This document shows, one piece after another, positions 23,901-27,196 of a DNA stretch of 27,196 nt. The notes beneath the pieces are model-generated. The model was not told the origin of the DNA. It did no database searches and saw only the letters and a program-made list of their open reading frames with translations. Each line of letters starts with the position of its first letter. Within the stretch, counting starts at the first letter, position 1. This DNA comes from Aquifex sp. (GTDB taxonomy: Bacteria > Aquificota > Aquificia > Aquificales > Aquificaceae), in contig QNXQ01000059.1 in NCBI GenBank assembly GCA_003978875.1, positions 1 through 27,196 on the forward strand, read 5' to 3'. Made by a program: the position numbers and the translations under genes.

Positions 23901-24464
23901 ATGGATTACATTTATAAAGATTTTCTCCTTACCGCCAGAATGCTTGCACAGGAGCAGCTGGTTTATTCCTATACCGGGAACCTGAGCAGAAGATGGAAGA
24001 ATAATCTATTTATAACGAGAACAGGTGCCAATTTGAGGAATTTATCCAAAGAGGACATAATCGTTTTACCCTTCGATAAAAAATCGATTCTCGAGACCAG
24101 AGCTTCATCGGAGCTTATAGTTCATAGAAGCATTCTAAGAAGTTCGGGAAAGAAGGCTGTTCTTCATACCCATCCGATATACACGGTAAAGCTTTCATTC
24201 TATTGCGATGAAATAACTCCTAAAGACAACGAGGGAAAGGCTATTCTCGGAAGCGTTCCAGTTCTTGAAGTGGAAAAACCTACAGCCAGCGTCGAACTTG
24301 CCGAAGCTTTATCGGAAGTTTTGAAAGAGAAAAAGGTTGCAGTGATAAGGGGGCATGGTGTTTTTGCAGTAGAAAATTCTCTTTTCAAAGCCTACGAGGT
24401 TGTTTCTATTCTTGAGAATTCCTGTAAAATTTTGTGGAGGTGTCAGAATGGGGAAAAAAGTTGA
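23901..24464 (+). CDS. Class II aldolase/adducin family protein
   Basis: The 187-residue protein has the short aldolase domain with its zinc site: H89 and H91 in LHTHP, H152 in RGHGVF, and catalytic E71 in SSELIVH. The YTGNLS motif near 24-29 and RTGANL near 40-45 are the phosphate-binding loops. Members cleave or form sugar phosphates such as fuculose 1-phosphate, or dehydrate methylthioribulose phosphate; substrate is not evident here. ATG at 23901 is preferred over the TTG three bases upstream. There is no ribosome site; a TAATAT with a weak TTTAAC 17 bases further upstream would give a very short leader. It overlaps the GcvH-like gene by 17 bases. Confidence 0.87.
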   Translation: MDYIYKDFLLTARMLAQEQLVYSYTGNLSRRWKNNLFITRTGANLRNLSKEDIIVLPFDKKSILETRASSELIVHRSILRSSGKKAVLHTHPIYTVKLSFYCDEITPKDNEGKAILGSVPVLEVEKPTASVELAEALSEVLKEKKVAVIRGHGVFAVENSLFKAYEVVSILENSCKILWRCQNGEKS

Positions 24465-24933
24465 AGAATACAGAGGATGTGTAATCCCGGAAGACTTGTA
24501 TTACGATATCGAAAATCAAGTTTGGTTTAGAGTTAACGAAGACGGAACCGTCACCGTCGGAGTTACCGACATAGGCCAAGCAAGGGCTGGGAAAATTATA
24601 AATATTAGAATAAAAGCTCCCGGTAAACACGTTAAAAAGGGCAAACCGGTGGCAAGCCTCGAAAGCGGAAAATGGGCAGGGCCCGTTCCTGCAGATATAG
24701 AAGGAGAAGTTGTGGAAAGAAATGAAAAACTATTTGATAAACCTGACCTTATAAACGAAGACCCTTACGGCGAAGGCTGGATAGCAAAGTTAAAACCTAC
24801 AGATTTAGAAAGAGATTTGCAGGATTTGGTAACCGGTGAAGAAGCTATTCAAAAACTTAAAGAGTATATAGAAAGGGAAGACGTTAACTGCGGAGAGGAA
24901 AGAGCACAAATCAGCAAAAAATTCTATAAATAA
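24448..24933 (+). CDS. gcvH: GcvH-like lipoyl-carrier protein
   Basis: The 161-residue protein has the glycine-cleavage H-protein fold. It shows VWFRVNEDGTVTVGVTD at the start of the barrel, the lipoylation loop LESGKWAG with K75, then PADIEGEVVERN and the closing INEDPYGEGWIAKL. The usual H-protein loop is ESVK; here ESGKW followed by GPVPA is a divergent type. Aquifex carries several GcvH paralogs, and some GcvH-like proteins in sulfur oxidisers work with the sHdr (heterodisulfide-reductase-like) system in place of glycine cleavage. Which applies is not decidable here, as no gcvT, gcvP or hdr gene is in view. A helical tail with one Cys closes the chain. The ATG at 24448 has GGAGG upstream; a longer open frame from 24400 lies inside the aldolase gene. 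Confidence 0.88.
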   Translation: MGKKVEEYRGCVIPEDLYYDIENQVWFRVNEDGTVTVGVTDIGQARAGKIINIRIKAPGKHVKKGKPVASLESGKWAGPVPADIEGEVVERNEKLFDKPDLINEDPYGEGWIAKLKPTDLERDLQDLVTGEEAIQKLKEYIEREDVNCGEERAQISKKFYK

Positions 24934-25861
24934 GCTTTTTGAGTTTTTCTTCTCTTTCTACCTTTACTTTGAAGTTCAAAGCGAAAATATTTTTATATCC
25001 TTCCAGCTTTACCAAATCCTTGGGAGTGGTTAAATAAATTTCATCTTCCTCAGGTTCAAAATCTTTGTAATCATAGTGGTCTCTATATGATAAGAATTCC
25101 TTTACGGAGATATTAAGTTTTCCGAGGACTTCCCTGAATTGTCCGTTATCTCCGAGTCCGCTAAAGGCTATAACTTCTTTATCCTTTAGAATATCAATAG
25201 GAACTTCCTCAAAATTGGAATTAAGCAGGGATATAAATTCTCTGAACATTTTAAAAGTCGGTTTGCCCGTATAAAAGTCAAAGGGTTTTACCTCTTGATA
25301 TGTAAGAATTATTACATCCGCTCTGTTTATTGAAGAAAGAGGCTCCCTTAATCTTCCCGCTGGAAGAAGATAATCCCTCAAATCTTCCCTTTTTATCATT
25401 AAGATATCGATATCCCTATAAAGAGCCCTGTGCTGGAAACCATCATCAAGTATTATTACCTCGGGAGATAACTTCTCCAAAGCGAGAATTCCGCCTTTGT
25501 ATCTGTCTTCAGACACTATCACACTTGCAAAAGGTAAAAATTTCGCAAGTAAGTAGGCTTCATCTCCCGCCTCTTCCCAGGAGAGCTTTATATTTCCGTA
25601 CTCGGAAACTATTTGCGGACCCTTTGTTTTTCTTTTATAGCCTCTTGACAGTATACAGATCTTTTTATCTTTTAACAGGTTTGCGAGATAAATAACAAAT
25701 GAAGTCTTTCCGGTACCTCCCACGGACAGGTTTCCTACGGATATCACGGGAATAGGCAATTTTTTCGATTTTAATATCTTCTTATCATAAAATGAATTCC
25801 TAAAGTTTACAACCTTTCCGTAAAGTAAACTTAAAGGATATAAAAGCTTACTTCTTACCAC
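24911..25861 (-). CDS. lpxK: Tetraacyldisaccharide 4'-kinase LpxK
   Basis: LpxK phosphorylates the 4' position of the lipid A precursor at the inner membrane, the sixth step of the Raetz pathway. The 316-residue protein has an N-terminal membrane-facing helix, the P-loop VGGTGKT with K52, catalytic D100 in EAGDEAY, the DDGFQHR Walker-B-like motif (D139, D140, H144) and H262 in RDHYDY. These are one residue off the numbering I recall for the structure-determined A. aeolicus enzyme. Length is typical. It overlaps the V4R gene upstream by 14 bases and its 3' end overlaps the convergent gcvH by 23 bases. Confidence 0.96.
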   Translation of the reverse strand: MVRSKLLYPLSLLYGKVVNFRNSFYDKKILKSKKLPIPVISVGNLSVGGTGKTSFVIYLANLLKDKKICILSRGYKRKTKGPQIVSEYGNIKLSWEEAGDEAYLLAKFLPFASVIVSEDRYKGGILALEKLSPEVIILDDGFQHRALYRDIDILMIKREDLRDYLLPAGRLREPLSSINRADVIILTYQEVKPFDFYTGKPTFKMFREFISLLNSNFEEVPIDILKDKEVIAFSGLGDNGQFREVLGKLNISVKEFLSYRDHYDYKDFEPEEDEIYLTTPKDLVKLEGYKNIFALNFKVKVEREEKLKKLIYRIFC

Positions 25862-26345
25862 CCTTAGGTTTTATTCTAAACAAACATTGGTCATAACCTT
25901 GGGATTTACACATAACTTCTTCAACGTCATACTCTTTTTCCAGGAACTCACTTAAGAAACCTTTAAAGAATCCAGCCATAGGCTGGCATACGGGCTTTTC
26001 ACTTTGAGGAATAGCTTCAACAAGAATTGAACCTTCTACCTTTATTTCGAGATTATCAACGTCATACTCAAAATAGCCTATCATCCTAGAGGATTCGGCG
26101 ATTATTGAAAGCACATCAAGAGCTTCATCTAATCTGTCCGTGTAAATTCCATACCTTTCTTTTAAAGTTCTTGCTCCTCTTTTTCCTCCAAACTCAGCAG
26201 CCTTCTTTATAAGTTTATCTAAGCCGAACTTAGCTATTTTATTTAAATCCCTATAAGCACCTATTAAAGCGTCCCTGTGTATTAACACACTTTCCCTTTC
26301 TATGGCTTCTGCAAGAGCCCTTATCTGGTCTTTAATCCCTACCAT
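25848..26345 (-). CDS. V4R-domain protein
   Basis: The 165-residue protein has a helical N-terminal half and a C-terminal V4R (4-vinyl reductase-type) domain at about 100-160. The domain pattern of one Cys before a helix (C120 in KPVCQP), an FFKGFLSEFL helix, then C146-x7-C154 with Gly150 between them is characteristic. Such domains bind small hydrophobic ligands, and the three cysteines may hold a metal. The family is found in regulators and in standalone proteins; no DNA-binding motif is seen here. A GAGGTAGGA ribosome site lies just before the ATG. It is cotranscribed with lpxK, with a 14-base overlap. Its relation to lipid A synthesis is not evident. Confidence 0.8.
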   Translation of the reverse strand: MVGIKDQIRALAEAIERESVLIHRDALIGAYRDLNKIAKFGLDKLIKKAAEFGGKRGARTLKERYGIYTDRLDEALDVLSIIAESSRMIGYFEYDVDNLEIKVEGSILVEAIPQSEKPVCQPMAGFFKGFLSEFLEKEYDVEEVMCKSQGYDQCLFRIKPKGGKK

Positions 26346-26430
26346 TTCCTACCTCGGTTAGCCTAAACTAACGTGTTTAAAATAATTTATCTCAGTATTT
26401 ACTCTATTTCTATAACTTTTGCTATAAGGA

Positions 26431-27196
26431 TTATTTATGATTGTCCCTTTCTATCAGACTACCTATTGTAAATCTATTAAGCATTCTAAGTAGCTCTTTC
26501 AGACGCTGGGCATGATAATCCTCGTGTTTTTCTATCCATTTGAAAAGTTTCTGTAAATCCTCACGGGTAATTTTACTCGAATACTCCTTGTATAAATCTT
26601 TAGCTTTTTCCTCTTCCATAATGTCATCTATAATTTCGTCAGCGGAGTATCCTTTAAAGTGTTTAGCTTCAGGCAGGGATAAATCCGGCATCGCACCCAT
26701 TTCTCCTATTTTTTCTCCGAGTTTGCCCATGTGAACCATACTTTCTATTGCTATATCCAGAGAGGTATCCTTTTCCTGCCAGGTTTTTGAGTGGAAGAAG
26801 TGATGTAAGTGATCGAGTATAAGCCTGTATTCTTTTTGAAGTAGAGTATTCAAAATCTGAACGATTTCAGAATCAATTTCACCATTATCCTTAGCTTCTT
26901 CTACTTTCTTATTTTTCAAATTTTCCAGTAATTCTTTAAAATCATCCCTGTGTTTTGTTTCATCATTTATAACTCTATCCAGGAGTTTCTTTACCGAATC
27001 TTCCTTTACAATTTCAAGCTGTTCGGAGTAAATTTTTATAGCTTCTTCCTCAGCGTTTACATTGTTTTTCAACATTTCCTCCCAATTCTTTCCCAGATTT
27101 ATCGCCTCTTCCACTCTTTTGAGGGATACCTTCCCTCCAAGTTCCACAACCTTTTGGGCAAACCATTTGAGGTGTCTCATCTCCTGCCTTGCTATA
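26431..27196 (-). CDS. Ferritin-like double-domain protein, 5' end outside window
   Basis: The frame is open through the right edge. The codons just before the Met at 27180 give an ARQE lead-in that completes an E-x-x-H diiron motif (EMRH), so this Met is internal and the gene is truncated by the window. Counting from that Met, the first four-helix ferritin-like domain has E46 in the third helix and E74-x2-H77 in the fourth. A second, similar domain follows: E117 in its first helix, SMVH (H150, with Ser147 in place of Glu) in the second, an EEEK helix near 190 and E220-x2-H223. The family covers iron storage, peroxide or superoxide protection and electron transfer. The second domain may be half-degenerate. 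It is followed by an 85-base spacer before the V4R gene. Confidence 0.82.
   Translation of the reverse strand, partial: IARQEMRHLKWFAQKVVELGGKVSLKRVEEAINLGKNWEEMLKNNVNAEEEAIKIYSEQLEIVKEDSVKKLLDRVINDETKHRDDFKELLENLKNKKVEEAKDNGEIDSEIVQILNTLLQKEYRLILDHLHHFFHSKTWQEKDTSLDIAIESMVHMGKLGEKIGEMGAMPDLSLPEAKHFKGYSADEIIDDIMEEEKAKDLYKEYSSKITREDLQKLFKWIEKHEDYHAQRLKELLRMLNRFTIGSLIERDNHK

Noticed and set aside
24400..24447. Longer start for the GcvH-like gene
   Set aside because: The extra residues are the aldolase gene read in another frame, and GGAGG precedes the ATG at 24448.
26357..26372. Small inverted repeat GTTAG-N6-CTAAC upstream of the V4R gene
   Set aside because: Only five base pairs per arm. 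It could be an operator, but it is too short to support a claim.

Overview
The window looks like the chromosome of a hyperthermophilic member of the Aquificaceae, close to but not identical with Aquifex aeolicus. The Argonaute (701 codons), FtsY (461 codons from the preferred start), LpxK (316 codons) and FliS all read like relatives of the A. aeolicus proteins as I remember them. Genes are packed head to tail with 1-17 base overlaps, many convergent pairs overlap at their stops, and no gene-free stretch reaches 300 bases. I see no tRNA, rRNA, insertion sequence or CRISPR array. These family assignments come from reading the sequence and from memory, not from a database search.

Layout. (1) 1-6059, plus strand: six cell-envelope genes in one tightly coupled operon. 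They encode a WD40/SH3b protein cut by the left edge, a small secreted protein, a lipoprotein, a 630-aa secreted protein ending in a SUMF1-like fold, an outer-membrane barrel of the PorV/UPF0164 type, and a secreted TPR-like protein. Four consecutive junctions are ATGA overlaps. A convergent LPP20/PKD-like lipoprotein gene (6025-7608, minus) faces it. (2) 7646-8883, minus: a DUF2103-type protein and a class II-type histone-deacetylase-family enzyme. (3) 8948-13165, plus: a transaldolase of the TalC/FSA type, phosphoglycerate kinase, a short molybdopterin-oxidoreductase-like protein, a zinc-ribbon protein and a YkuK (DUF458) protein. (4) 13162-15050, minus: FtsY with a TPR-like N-terminus, and an unknown gene. 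(5) 15093-18849, plus: a Nudix hydrolase, a long prokaryotic Argonaute with all catalytic residues, a YgfZ-like protein and a small unknown protein. (6) 18844-22536, minus: flagellar filament genes fliC-flaG-fliD-fliS, with a sigma-28-type promoter before fliC and a hairpin at its stop codon. (7) 22621-23803, minus: a membrane protein and a dienelactone hydrolase. (8) 23901-24933, plus: a class II aldolase and a GcvH-like lipoyl protein. (9) 24911-27196, minus: a ferritin-like double-domain protein cut by the right edge, a V4R protein and LpxK.

How they fit together. The envelope block looks like a co-assembled periplasmic/outer-membrane complex of unknown purpose. FliC, FlaG, FliD and FliS form the filament, its cap and its chaperone. 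LpxK makes lipid A and shows a Gram-negative envelope. The most notable units are the Nudix-Argonaute-YgfZ operon, in which a predicted DNA-guided nuclease sits with metabolic genes and not with defence genes, and the uncharacterised envelope operon.
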